A DNA stretch of 64,000 nt from Hygrocybe punicea (Eukaryota > Basidiomycota > Agaricomycetes > Agaricales > Hygrophoraceae): NCBI GenBank assembly GCA_963556145.1, contig OY744463.1:2170001-2234000 (forward strand). The letters run 5' to 3'. Position 1 is the stretch's first letter. Each line of letters opens with the position of its first letter. Shown here piece by piece: positions 50,501 to 61,020 of this stretch. The notes beneath the pieces are model-generated. The model had not been told where the DNA came from, made no database searches, and saw only the letters and a list, made by a program, of their open reading frames with translations. The position numbers and the translations under genes are program-made.

Positions 50501-52004
50501 CTGTACAAAATAACATACCATTAGTCCCCGTTTCTCTCATAGTCAGAATTGTTTTAATCCCTTCAAAATGCTCGTCCACGTAGTTCCTTAGCTTTTTATA
50601 GTTCACTTCGTCGACTTTATCATTGTTCCCGTATATTTGTTCATCGTTTCCGACCCGACCCGACCTGACCCGCCGTACCCGACATCGTCGGCATCGTCGG
50701 GTTCATTCGTTTTCAGTCCGTTCACCATCGGATTCATCGTTATTAGTCCGTTTTCACTCCGCTCATCGCTGGATTTGTCGTTACTAGTCGAGTTTATGCG
50801 GCGGCTTTACTTTTATTTCACTTTCACTTCACTTATTATCCCCGACACTGAATTATCCAGTCACTTCTACGCTGACACCCTCTGGTTAGGATCATTATTT
50901 CTTTATATAGTTCCGAAGCCACACAGAACCCGCATCTACAACGCTATACATCATTTGACCGACATTGTTGGTACTGGTTTGTTGCGTCGCAGCTAATTGA
51001 CTGGGATTGCGACGATGCCATTCATCGATGCGCTCCTTCATAGAATTGCCGGGTAATTGGCGCAGACAGAAAGCGCCAGAGGGTAGAACAATTTTCTTGT
51101 CGATATTTTCTCGGATGCGTCCAGCATTGATATATTCAATCACATGTGGGCAGTTCGGCCTAAAGTGACCAGGTAGGTTGCAGAAGTGGCAATTGCCATT
51201 CGCCGCTGTCTCGGACTGAGTCGTTCTCGTAGGGGGCGCATGAGCAGCGGTATGGGAGGTATGGGAGCATGGCGCAGAGCTTTTAGATGCGTGCGGATCC
51301 ATAATTTTATTTACCGCTTGGACCACAGTATCGACGATGAGTGTGACGTCGTCCCGTTTGATCGAAGAAGACTCGGAAGAGGTCACGGACGTTGGTTTAC
51401 CTTCCTTAGGCACGTTCGTGGGACCGGTACCATGAAGAACGAACTGCGCTGCCGCTTGGATTTCATGTAGCGGATAGGGGTCATCAGGAAAGTGATCAGG
51501 TAGCTTTAGCTGTAGTCGCTGCGTGACGCGCATCCAGAGAGACTTTTGGAACCCGCGAATGTACGTGCGACTTTGCTCAGCTTCGGAGATGCGATTCTTT
51601 TTACAGAGAAATTTCGTGATAGTGAGGAATGTGCGATGATAAGCGCCAAGCTCTATGATGTTTGCGATTCCCGACTGATGTTGTTTCTCGACGAGTTTCT
51701 CCATATCCGATATGGACCATTTCCTCTCGTCTTCCGAACCAGGATAAAGCTTATACACAGCCTTTGTGAACTCTTCGTAAGTCGATGCCAGTTCGTACTC
51801 GTCGAGCGATTCCCAAAGTTCGGCGGTGTCTATGTCGAGATAGCGCAACGCATATCTCTTTTTGTCGACAGCGTCGGCTACTGTGCACGAATCGAATTGG
51901 GCCTCGAGCTTGTCAAAGTATCGGTGAAGTTCGCGCGGGTGCTCCGGCGAGAAGCTAGGAGCCGTATTATGACCGCGAGCTGGCATTTGCAGTGGAGTCG
52001 CCAT
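47532..52004 (-). CDS. gag: Gag-protease of element C, interrupted by LTR-x copy 3 and hAT element 2
   Basis: Coding parts 50945-52004, 49165-50010 and 47532-47854 rejoin in frame once each insertion and one TSD copy are removed. It starts MATPLQMPARG. The capsid has YLDIDTAELW, LYPGSEDERKWSISDMEKL and LPDHFPDDPY. A CCHC knuckle CHFCNLPGHFRPNC lies near residue 275. The middle has a coiled segment (LRIEELERKLFALKK). The retropepsin region has IIDPGS and LLGRP, split by the hAT insertion. Layout equals gag of B. The pol frame begins close to its end. Confidence 0.85.
47855..49156. mobile_element. Non-autonomous hAT element 2 (1302 bp)
   Basis: TIR TAGTGTTGGGGAAGTTCGG with its inverse at the right end, and the 8-bp TSD ATTGAGAC at 47847-47854 and 49157-49164, inserted in the protease of element C. 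Subterminal repeats CGGTTT/AAACCG lie at both ends. The interior has CCA/CAC triplet runs at 48240-48320 and 48735-48770. Intron-like segments GTATG...TTACAG (48177-48231) with a CTAAC branch site, and GTATG...TATAG (48481-48529), flank them. Same family structure as 3360-4665. Confidence 0.93.
48911..48962. repeat. 52-nt hairpin in hAT element 2
   Basis: CCTCGCAA...TTGCGAGG with an inner stem CACGTCAATTGACGTG. Compared with 3548-3599 and 57599-57650, both stems changed with pairing kept. Confidence 0.85.
50011..50940 (-). mobile_element. Solo LTR-x copy 3 in gag of C
   Basis: Ends TGTAGAGGG and CATCTACA, 930 bp, TSD ACGC at 50007-50010 and 50941-50944. Removing it restores the Gag reading frame. 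Confidence 0.93.
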
Positions 52005-52448
52005 TGTTTGAGCTGCAGGTGGTGGTGTGGGTGGACGCGATGAGGTAGATGACGAGGGTGTGGAGCTCAGTAGAGCAGGAATAGAAGAATCGAGAGTGGA
52101 TGTGGATGGTAAGTTAGAAAGTGGACCAGAAGAGGGGTCGGAAGTGTGTCGAGATAAAGAACCGCTAGCTGGTGTGGGAGATTGTGGATTGTAATCGCGC
52201 GGAGAATCGTGAAAATCTAGAGGCGTGCGAGGTGAATGAGAACAAAATCGATGTGAGGTATCGTGTTCGGAATCGGAGGAACTTTCGGTGAGTTCATCGA
52301 GATCGCTGTCGAAGTCGGGGATATTCCGAGAGGTTGTTGCACATTGTTGCGCTTGACGCTGTACTGAGCTACAAGTACGATATCTGTTGATAGCTATGGT
52401 GCTTGAACTAGACGCGTTAGTCGAAGGAGTGGTTTAAATGTTAAGTCC
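52005..52448 (-). other. 5' leader of element C
   Basis: Between PBS and gag start. No conserved ORF was seen. B has a leader of similar length (19500-19981). Confidence 0.5.
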
Positions 52449-52465
52449 CCTCGCAGTGGGCTCCA
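52449..52465 (-). promoter_or_regulatory. Primer-binding site of element C
   Basis: TGGAGCCCACTGCGAGG on minus, five bases after the 5' LTR end at 52471. Confidence 0.8.
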
Positions 52466-52470
52466 GAAAA

Positions 52471-53308
52471 TGATACGGTTTCCACGTCTATGACCCCGGA
52501 TAATGAGATAATAAATGATGAAAAACGTCGCAAAGGTGCAAACGAGACTTGGGGACACTCCCAACAATAACGCGATAGTGCGCGATAATATGCGCGATAA
52601 AATAAACAAACGTGAAGAGTCGCAAGACAACACGATGTCGCAACGCAGTGATAAACAAGGATCAGAAGGCTTAGCTGGGTGTCCTAGATGACAGTGCGAT
52701 ACGCAGTGATGACACGACGAGACGGAGGTTCTGCGCTACGACTTAGGTCACGATAGCGGAGAGTACACGATGAGGAGAGACGCAGATTCGAGTGAGAATG
52801 ACTAGATCTTTTTAAAACTTAAGCCGCAAACTAGTGGAGAGGGGAGAACTGGGTTCTTCTTCGCATATTTTCTACTACAGGACACTTTTTATATTCTAAA
52901 GGGATAGGGGGAAAGGGCGGATGAGTGAAATAGAAATGCAGTGAAATATCGCATGAAAGCGACGAAACGGGAACGGAATAGCGAAGGATTTGAAATAACG
53001 GCGAATATCACATGAAAGTCAGTGAAAAGACGAAGATAAACCGGATGAATTACATTTCTGGTATCGGACTCGGTGTCCGAACGTGTAGGACGTGTTTAAC
53101 AGTCGTGTGTCAGCGTATTAAGACCGGGTCGCGTGGTTAAGATACAGCGAAGATGTCGCAGTCACGCGCGCGTCGATCGGCGTAAGTCGCGCAAGTCGCG
53201 GGCGGCGCGCTGATGTTTCGCATGTACGCGGGACTGCGGAAGAGTCGTAGGGAAAGTAGAATTGACCATATGAGAGATTCCGTGCCCAAAGGGAGAGACT
53301 GCATATCA
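52471..53308 (-). repeat. 5' LTR of element C (838 bp)
   Basis: TGATACGGTTTCC...CTGCATATCA on plus. It matches 9963-10796 with few differences and has terminal inverted repeats TGATA/TATCA. Followed by TSD TCGC. Confidence 0.9.
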
Positions 53309-53312
53309 TCGC

Positions 53313-53509
53313 TCCAGTACACTTCTGTGCCTGCCCATGTTCCGTGCTGCGCCCCACAGCTCAGGGCTAAATGTCAAATCAGCGAACCACCACCACTATT
53401 CCTGGCATCGATTTCATTTCTCATCATTGCTATTGCCGCGCTTCGATTCTGGTCACTTCTCCGCTCATTGTTGACTGAGGACAGTCAATATTTCAGTTGG
53501 GAGAGAAGA
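53313..53509 (+). promoter_or_regulatory. 3' end of element A: stem-loop and PPT
   Basis: The stem-loop TTGACTG-AGGA-CAGTCAA at 53471-53488, then ATATTTCAGT and the purine tract TGGGAGAGAAGA, directly precede the 3' LTR at 53510. The same arrangement as in element C. The rest (53313-53470) is non-coding internal sequence of A. Confidence 0.75.
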
Positions 53510-53870
53510 TGATACGCAGCGCACGTCCCTAAGCACGGAAACGTTCTATTGGACCTATTCTAGCCTCGGACATGCTGCGATTCACTGCGAAACATCCCGA
53601 TTTATATGTATCTCCATTGCGATGCGACAGCGATATGGGCGATATGGGTGATAATTTGAAATTACGGCGATTTTCTTCGGAGTGCTTCGGCCCCCTTCGG
53701 AAACATATTTCGAGCCTCTCCGACATCATCCACGCTTATACCATTCACCCTATTCCATTCCGATTCCGTTCCGGTTCCAGGGAAGTCTTTATGCGACATG
53801 TTTCACTTATTTCAAACAGTATAGCTCCTATCCTCTAGATATTTTGGAAATTGCTTCGCATGGTGCTATA
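53510..53870 (+). repeat. 3' LTR of element A, first 361 bp
   Basis: Matches 6171 onward, then stops at GTGCTATA (53863-53870) where the hAT element begins. In the intact 5' LTR the sequence continues CCTTTTGTTT. Confidence 0.88.
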
Positions 53871-54258
53871 TAGGGTTTGAAAGTCCAGTCCTTTGGACCG
53901 GAAAAAAACCGGAACCGGACCCAACCGGACCACTAAACAACCGGACCGCCAGTTGCAGTTGCACCAGATTTCACTTAACTCTGGTTCCAGTTCATGTCAT
54001 ATGACTTCTCAAATGCAACCGGCCAAAAACCGGTTGCAACCGGTTACAACCGGAACCAGTGACCCATGTAGCCACTTGTAAATCTCTGGATTTGTACAAT
54101 ATATGTGCAATAAATATGTTGTGCTTGCAGCGATGGCAATGACTCCTTGGCAAATTGCAAATTGTTACGTGTTCAAAAGCTATTCGTATTCGGCTCGGGG
54201 CTTCCAAGCAGGTGATGAATATAAAAAAGTCTTTCCCAACCTCAATTGATATCAATAC

Positions 54259-55108
54259 ATGGCACCCAGCAGAACCAACAAATCTTCACGCCAGCAGAGG
54301 ACAAAGACTAGGGGAAAGGCTCCCGATCCAAAGAAATCCAAAAAGCGGCATCAGCATGTTGCCTCTGATGAATCTGATGATGGCACACCAAAAAATCCAC
54401 CACCGAAACGCATCAAAATTACTGAGGTCCAGGAAGTCGGCAACGGAACAGAGTCATCATCAAGTTGCGAAGAAGTTGAGGTTGCCAGTGATGGGGAAAG
54501 TCAGTCTGGGACTGCCGGTGAACAATCAGTGAGCATTGGCACTCGTAACCATGGTGTTTCAGGACAATACTGTTTTTAGGATGGCCTGGACAACAATCAC
54601 CGAGCGAGTATCCCAAATCAGAAAAAAGTCAAGAAAGATTCAACTCAGGATATGCTTACGGTATTCTCGGATAGGGTCACAGTGAAATTCACTCATAAAA
54701 AGGGCACTGTTGAAACCTTGAAAGGATGCTGGTGTTTAGTATGCAAGTGAGCACTAGCAAACTATTGATCATATAAAACAACCCACTAATAAACATCACA
54801 GAGCCGACGATCTGTTTGCCTCTCGCAATGGCCTGCGAAAATGTTTTCATATCGGTGGGAACTCCTCCTGTCGGCAGCATATTCGTCAGCACTTTGATGT
54901 TTATAAGGAACGATGCAACAAGAAAAACATCACCATTTCCCCGTGGGCAATCCCACGACCCATTTGGAAAGAGATGCAGAAGGCGAAGAATGGTTCTAGT
55001 AAGCAAGGAAAACTTGACGAAACTTTTCTCAAGGTGGACAACCCGAAAGAATTTGCACGCGAGGGGCTTCTGAAAGCAGTCGCTAAGTTTGTTGTTTGCG
55101 ATGATCAG
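54259..55108 (+). pseudogene. hAT transposase, N-terminal part
   Basis: Exons 54259-54528, 54580-54746 and 54802-55108, GT..AG introns, phases agree. The N-terminus is basic with SV40-like clusters (KKSKKR, PPKRIK), then acidic. A BED-type zinc finger follows: CWCLVC, then HIRQHFDVYKERC. Next is a typical lead into the catalytic domain (REGLLKAVAKFVVCDDQ). The gene breaks off after the third exon at the start of giant element 2. Confidence 0.8.
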
Positions 55109-55242
55109 GTAGGAGAAGACAGTTTTGACCTACATGTAGGCTCACTTGTAGCCAAGTCTCTCAGGGCATTCAGCAAGATATTACCAACTCACTTGGGATG
55201 CCTGAAAATGAGATTGCCCAACTGGCTTGGGGATAGCTGAAT

Positions 55243-55890
55243 CAGGCTGAGATATATCCTGGCCCAACTGAGATGGTCCAGGCTGGTGTTCCCAGGATAT
55301 ATCCTGGCCCAACTGAGATGGTCCAGCCTGATGTTCCCAGGATATATTTTGGGCCAACTGAGATGGTCCAGGCTGGTGTTTCCAGGATATATCCTGGGCC
55401 AACTGAGATGGTCCAGGCTGCTGTTCTCAGGATATATCCTGGCCCAACTGACATGGTCCAGCCTGATGTTCTCAGGATATATCCTGGCCCAACTGAGATG
55501 GTCCAGCCTGATGTTCCCAGGATATATTTTGGGCCAACTGAGATGGTCCAGGCTGGTGTTTCCAGGATATATCCTGGGCCAACTGAGATGGTCCAGGCTG
55601 CTGTTCTCAGGATATATCCTGGCCCAACTGACATGGTCCAGCCTGATGTTCTCAGGATATATCCTGGCCCAACTGAGATGGTCTAGGCTGATGTTCTCAG
55701 GATATATCCTGGCCCAACTGAGATGGTCCAGGCTGGTGTTCCCAGGATATATCCTGGGCCAACTGAGATGGTCCAGGCTGCTGTTCTCAGGATATATCCT
55801 GGCCCAACTGACATGGTCCAGGCTGGTGCTTTTAGGATATATCCTGGGCCAGCTGAAATGGTCCAGGCTGATCTTTTCAGGTATATATAT
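55243..55890. repeat. 45-bp tandem array, left arm of element 2
   Basis: About 14 units, each starting with the palindrome GGATATATCC and containing CAACTGAGATGGTCCAG. Being a multiple of three, each frame repeats a 15-residue unit; the resulting ORFs are repeat artefacts. Confidence 0.93.
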
Positions 55891-56078
55891 ACCCTCCTAA
55901 TTATCCTCCTAATCATAACAATGTTGGTAACATCAATGTTCAATTTATGCTGTCAATTCAATACTTTTCTTCTTTTATTCATATATATATATTCATACTT
56001 CAATGTCCTCCTCAGCATCTTCCACCTCCAAGTATGGCTTGCTTGTCTTCTTCTTGATGGCAGTTTGCCTCTGCTTAT

Positions 56079-57055
56079 CTAAAGCATGCAACTTCTGTCT
56101 GACCTGTGATGGTTGTTTTCCTTCCTCTTGCAATGTGAACCAGTAATGATAAAACCCATTAGCACATCAGTTTGTAAAGTGTGATGGCTTCTTGATAAGG
56201 ATGTCCCTGTTCTGAGGAATAGATCTTGACTCAAAAAACTTGTGAGGATCTTCTTCAATATCCTTCCAGTGTGCAGTGGAAGTTTCACTATATAAGGCTG
56301 CAAATAGGATTATTATTCTGACAGTATTTTCAGAACCTATCCCAAACCAATTTGACAAAGTTACAGATCACCATCCACACAACCACAGGATCAGCTTCAA
56401 CTCCCTTCTCAGGCAGATATGGATATTTTTCATCATCACAATTTGTGACAGCCCTGGGTGACAGCTTGGAACTTTCATCTTCTTTCTGAATGTTTGCTTA
56501 CATGGAATACCTTGATAAAATACCTTTGCAAAATGACTGGGCAAATTCACACCACTCATCATAAAAGTCACTATCCTTCCATTTAGAAAAATGCCTTGAG
56601 AATTTAGCCATTGAATCACCATTATCCTTCTCAACATGACTTTCTGACTCCTGGAAATCTCCTACTTTCTTCTTATTTGATTGGGATTGTTAAACCAATT
56701 GGCAATTTTCTACTGAAGATTAATACATCAGCATGCAAAGAAGCATTATCAAAATGGCACAAACCTTGTCAAGAATGTCATTGTCATCAGGTGAAAGTGG
56801 TTTTGTTGGCTCTCTTCCTCTCCTTTTGAAGCTGGTGCAACTCTTTGATGTTCAAAGTTTTTTCTTTTTCATTGTTTGTGGTAGAGACATATTTGTTATA
56901 GTGAGCTTTGAGTGAGCTTTGAGTATTGCCTGAATTTCCCAGGCTATTGTTTGTGTGGTATGTAGTAGATTAGAGAGTGAGAGTGAGGTAAGAGAGATCA
57001 GAGAGACCAGAGAGGCTAAAGTGAACTTCAGAAAGCTGAACCAAATATTCTTCAA
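56079..57055 (-). pseudogene. Decayed minus-strand gene in element 2, unknown
   Basis: Segments separated by stops and frame changes read as one protein, including FSRHFSKWKDSDFYDEWCE and YPYLPEKGVEADPVVVW. Coding-like composition but no intact frame over about 90 codons. I do not recognise the family. Introns may explain part of the breaks. Confidence 0.35.
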
Positions 57056-57060
57056 GATTG

Positions 57061-57597
57061 ATAGTGGAGTAACTCAGCCCAAACCCGTGACCCGGCAATT
57101 TCCTGAGTGACGTGGTTAATTCCCACGTCAAAAATCACATGTTTACGATCATGTGATGGTTCAATTTTATTTAAAAACCCCGAAACCTTCGTGTTTTGCC
57201 TTCAGTGCTCTTCCACTTCCACTTCACGCACCCCGGCAGAGAGAGCCGAATTTCTCTGCTAGATGCCAGGGCACCGAAGTCCTGGTGAGGGTGCAGCTTG
57301 TGGATAGTTGCAGGCATTCATTTCTTGACATGTCACCAGTGGGGGGGATGGCCTCTCCACTATTCCTTGGGCATGGGTCCAGGGTGGGTGACTTCAAGGG
57401 TTCTATAGTAATGTAGTTGTAGTTTTTTTCTCGAAGCATGTATTAGATATTATATATATAGCCCCATGATTTCCAGCACTGTATGGACCCACAACGGCAT
57501 ACTCCACGAGAAGTCAGCCATCTCCATTGGATGTTGGGGCCGTCGTCATTGCGGTCACGGTTGGATGTCAGTGGGCCCCCACCCAGACAGCCTACAT
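57061..57597. other. Interior of element 2, no gene recognised
   Basis: Contains paired CACATG/CATGTG and GACGTGG/CCACGTC motifs (57108-57162). No supported ORF. Confidence 0.4.
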
Positions 57598-57598
57598 A

Positions 57599-57650
57599 CC
57601 TCGCGAAGCCGGCACGCACATCAATTGATGTAGCGGCGTGTTTCGCGAGG
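57599..57650. repeat. 52-nt hairpin in element 2
   Basis: CCTCGCGAA...TTCGCGAGG with an inner ACATCAATTGATGT. Same length and outer stem as the hairpins in the two hAT elements. Confidence 0.85.
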
Positions 57651-57674
57651 TGTTAGTGGCCCTGCAGGGGGTCA

Positions 57675-58745
57675 TTGTGTTGGTGGGGCCGTCGTCGTCG
57701 TCGTTGAGCGTTGGCGGCCCTGCTGGGCGTTGCTGGGGCCGTCGTCGTCCTCGTTGGGCGTTGGCGGTCCTGTTGGGCGTTGCTGGGGCCGTCGTCGTCG
57801 TCGTTGGGCGTTGGCGGCCCTGTTGGGCGTTGCTGGGGCCGTCCTCATCCTCGTTGGGCGTTGCTGGGGCCGTCGTCGTCCTCGTTGGGCGTTGGCGATC
57901 CTGTTGGGCATTGCTGGGGCCGTCGTCGTCACCGTTGGGCGTTGGCGGCCCTGTTGGATGCGGCGTTGGGCGTTGATGGGGGGGCCGTCATTGTTGGCAG
58001 CCCTGTTGGGCATGGTGGGGCCGTCGTCGTTGTTGTTCGTCGTTGGCGGCCCTGTTGGTGTGGGGTTGGGCATTAGTGGGGTGGCCGTCGTCGTTGGCGG
58101 TCCTGTTGGGCGTGGTGGGGCCGTCGTCGTCATCGTTGGGCGTTGGCGGCCCTGTTGGATGCGACGTTGGGCGTTGTGGGGTGGCCGTTGTCGTTGACGG
58201 CCCTGTTGGTGTGGGGTTGGGCGTTAGTGGGGTTGCCGTCGTCGTTTGCGGCCCTGTTGGGCGTGGTGGGGCCGTTGTCATTGTTGTTGGGGGCTCCGTT
58301 GGGCATAGTGGGGCCGTCTTCGTCGTTGTTGGGCGTTGGCGGCCCTGTTGGGCGTTGCTGGGGCCATTGTTGCGTTGGCGGCCCTGTTGGATACGGCGTT
58401 GGATACGGCGTTGGGCGTTGGTGAGATGGCTGTCGTCGTTGGGGCCCTGTTGGTGTGGTTTGGGCTTGGAGGGTCGTCGTCGTCGTCGTTGGGCGTTGGC
58501 GGCCCTGTTGCGTGTTGGTGGGGCCGTCCTCGTCACCATCGGGCGTTGGTGGCCCTGTTGGATGCGGTGTTGGGCGTTGGTGGGGTGGTCGTTGTTGTTG
58601 GCGGCCCTGTTGGGCGTGGTGGGGCCGTGGTTGTTGTTGCAGGGCGTTGGTGTGCTTCGGGGCATTGGTTGGGTCGTCGTCCTCAGTCCAGCGGCCCTGT
58701 TGTGGTTTTGGGTGTGGGTGAGGCCGTTGGTGACATTGTCGCGCG
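57675..58745. repeat. GTCGTC/GGCGGCCCTGTTGGGCG tandem segment
   Basis: Imperfect units of about 50-65 bp built from GGGGCCGTCGTCGTC, GTTGGGCGTTG and GCGGCCCTGTT. Open frames on both strands are low complexity. On minus an intron-like GTACAAG...ACCTAG segment (about 58750-58796) precedes it, as in the hAT elements. Confidence 0.8.
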
Positions 58746-58868
58746 AGAACCTAGGTGAGAGTAGTCAGTAACATAGAAAAAACCCAACTTGTACCTTTGT
58801 GCAGGTAAGTCGGATTGCTCACGTTAAACGTTAAAGAACAAAAAAGGATGTAATAAAATATTATTACC

Positions 58869-59582
58869 GTTTTCAAAAGTCACGACCTTTTGAAAAATAA
58901 ATCTTTTAAAGAGGAGAACCCAATCAAACATAAGATCTCATGAAATAATGCACCAATTGACATGGTTTGGAGAGAAAGTTTTTCTACTCCCTGAAAGCTA
59001 TCTTTCTGTCTATTTAGATTTTTAAAATCTTTGATGTGTAGAGAGTTACAGGTGAATTGTCATTTTCAGTGACTCCAACTTGTACAATGAATATCTCCCC
59101 AACCAATGCTTGGATTGACATGGTTGTGGAGAGAAACTTGTTTTATGTTGCAAGGGCTACAAGGGCCCATACTGTGTTTTTCTGTATTTTGAAAATTTGA
59201 AGGAGCAGTACACAAAAATGCCCTCTGCATAAATAACATTACAGTGATCTGCTAAAGTCCAAAATACAGAAAAACATGGTATGGGCCCTTGTAGCCCTTG
59301 CAAAATAAAACAAGTTTCTCTCCACAACCATGTCAATCCAAGCATTGGTTGGGGAGATATTCATTGTACAAGTTGGAGTCACTGAAAATGACAATTCACC
59401 TGTAACTCTCTACACATCAAAGATTTTAAAAATCTAAATAGACAGAAAGATAGCTTTCAGGGAGTAGAAAAACTTTCTCTCCAAACCATGTCAATTGGTG
59501 CATTATTCCATAAGTTCTTATGTTTGATTGGGTTCTCCTCTTTAAAAGATTTATTTTTCAAAAGGTTGTGACTTTTGAAAAC
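58869..59582. repeat. 714-bp palindrome (arms about 327 bp)
   Basis: Arms 58869-59196 and 59257-59582 are inverted copies at very high identity around a 60-bp spacer. Each arm contains two diverged direct repeats about 160 bp apart with TTGACATGGTT, GGAGAGAAA and AAGGGCT-like boxes. The same boxes appear near 4953-5175. Confidence 0.9.
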
Positions 59583-59787
59583 AGCATGTTATAACTTACA
59601 ACTAGGAAGGTGGAGGTAAATGAGAACGAATGAGTGGAGTTGTTGAAATTTGGGTGGTCCATTGGAGGCCACCTCATTGCAAACCTGTCATGGTTCTGCA
59701 ACTCCAAATTCGCTTCTCTCACTCACTTTTTGACTCTGTCTACTACAATGCCTATCACCACAGCTACTACTGCAAGCAAGAAAGCCA

Positions 59788-60513
59788 TTGCACTGGCACC
59801 TCAATTTCAACTCACAAAGGACCTTGGCAATAATAAGACTTGAGTTCCCTTTCAACGAATTGGATGACAACCAAGCTGTTCCCCAAATAGCCAGTCTGCC
59901 AGTGCAGCCCTTTCCACTGCAACCTAGGGGGGATAAGGAGCCATTGAATATTATAGGCAGTAATTCCTGTACTAATTGCCTTTTCCAGTGGTGTTGCTCT
60001 TGTGGCAATGGTGGTGAAGTATTTTGCTGTGCCTATTGCCCAAGGGTCCTTGGCAGGGACAATTGTATCACACTTTCTGCAAGCTCTGGATTTATTTTGA
60101 AGAAGGATACCTGTATTATTTGCCCTAAATGCCATGTAAAATATGACCAGCAAATGAAGAACAAAACACCAACACCATACACAGTAAGTAAAAAATGCGA
60201 AGCATTTATCCTTCAACTGGCTTCTTTTGAGGGAATTGTTATGGGGGATGAGATTTGGAATGGAACTCAAGCAAAGCTGGGGAATCTTGTCATTCGGGGA
60301 GCATGGTGTTCTGTTCATACTTCATCAATTGCTATTCTCAATTCCTGCTTGCCTGATATTCCAGAAGGGGGAGATCCAGCATTTATGGTATACCGTTATC
60401 TTCATGCTTATTTTCCAGAGCAGAAGGACCAGCATCTGAAATATTTTGACATTGACTTCTCTTTTGATCCATCCAGCTCTGCTTCTATTGGAGCTCAAGA
60501 GAGAAAAGTTTAG
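59788..60513 (+). CDS. PHD-like cysteine-rich protein in element 2, unknown
   Basis: 241-residue open frame. Residues about 60-118 are Cys-rich: CTNC, CCSCGNGGEVFCCAYCP, then CIICPKCH, resembling a PHD/ADD-type zinc finger with the GE-x-(F/L)-x-C-x2-C-P core. After it comes a conserved-looking domain with EGIVMGDEIWNGTQAKLG, ILNSCLPDIPEGGDP and YRYLHAYFPEQKD. An upstream frame (from about 59749, MPITTATT) probably belongs to the same gene after a frameshift near 59830, so the true start is uncertain. It lies 0.5 kb upstream of the CxC2 pseudogene on the same strand. Confidence 0.5.
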   Translation: MHWHLNFNSQRTLAIIRLEFPFNELDDNQAVPQIASLPVQPFPLQPRGDKEPLNIIGSNSCTNCLFQWCCSCGNGGEVFCCAYCPRVLGRDNCITLSASSGFILKKDTCIICPKCHVKYDQQMKNKTPTPYTVSKKCEAFILQLASFEGIVMGDEIWNGTQAKLGNLVIRGAWCSVHTSSIAILNSCLPDIPEGGDPAFMVYRYLHAYFPEQKDQHLKYFDIDFSFDPSSSASIGAQERKV

Positions 60514-61020
60514 AAAGTATTATTGGCCTTGCTCAAGTAAGTTTTAAAATCAATCCTGTCAGCTTTTCTGCTGATATGAATAAAGGCATGATTGCAAATG
60601 CATTATTGTGTTTCTTCACACTCAATCTGATCCAGACACTGGACTGCTACACCACCAAGTGGACCATGGAGCATCACTGACAATTCCCGTTTGTGTGTTT
60701 GAATCTTAACCAACTTGCATCATCATCATGACTTTCTTCCATGCCAAAAAACAAGTTCAAAAGACACAAAGGAACGATGGTTGAGACAGTATATGTCAAA
60801 AAGACCACTTCTAGAGGTGAAGTCAAAATATTGGCCAAAAAGAAACCCAAATTCTCCTCTCTACAAGAGAATAATCACAACCAATTATTACAGAACAGAT
60901 ATATATACCACTAGAAGAGCCAGAAGAACCTCAAGCTTCACAAACTTCAAAAGGAAAGATATATTCAATTTCTGTTACATGTTCAAATTAAAGTCTATTG
61001 AATCAAATAACAGTCAGAAT
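60514..61020 (+). other. Gap between PHD-like gene and CxC2 remnant
   Basis: Contains a reading frame beginning MPKNKFKRHKG near 60741 that is rich in Lys and may be the N-terminus of the decayed CxC2 protein. Otherwise no feature. Confidence 0.35.

Larger units (their letters stand above)
9963..53308 (-). mobile_element. Element C: Ty3-type retrotransposon with convergent accessory gene
   Basis: LTRs TGATA...TATCA bound it, with the exact 4-bp TSD TCGC at 9959-9962 and 53309-53312 inside element A. On the minus strand the order is 5' LTR 52471-53308, PBS, gag-protease, pol, then a plus-strand gene (35234-36557), PPT and the 3' LTR. It is interrupted by LTR-x copies 2 and 3, foldback element 1 and hAT element 2. 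Every junction I checked rejoins in frame. The integrase has lost its first catalytic Asp, so this copy is dead. C predates everything nested in it. Confidence 0.88.
6171..53870 (+). mobile_element. Element A: gag-only Ty3-type LTR element, outermost host of the nest
   Basis: Left end TGATACGCAG at 6171. The 5' LTR, PBS and gag are on the plus strand. The 3' LTR begins at 53510 and is cut at 53870 by a hAT element. The body is split at 9962/53309 by element C. Removing insertions leaves about 824 bp of LTR and about 3.2 kb of internal DNA with gag but no protease, RT or integrase, so it is non-autonomous (LARD-like). Its Gag starts with the MPARG motif also found in the Gags of B and C, and its PBS is nearly the same, so one of those may mobilise it. 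The left flank ends in CCGC, probably one copy of a 4-bp TSD; the other copy is outside the window. Confidence 0.85.

Noticed and set aside
35135..53509. A short MITE at 35135, 45375 and 53471
   Set aside because: The shared TTGACTG/CAGTCAA motif with purine tract first looked like a small inverted repeat transposon. Two copies abut LTRs exactly where a PPT must be, and there are no TSDs, so a PPT-associated stem-loop explains it better.
55273..55900. Repetitive ORFs (YILAQLRWS-type units) in the 45-bp array
   Set aside because: Open frames follow from the 45-bp period and appear on both strands and in both arms.
59788..60513. TET/JBP dioxygenase linked to KDZ elements
   Set aside because: I looked for the H-x-D iron-binding pattern because TET/JBP genes accompany fungal KDZ transposons. 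The protein is PHD-like and lacks it.
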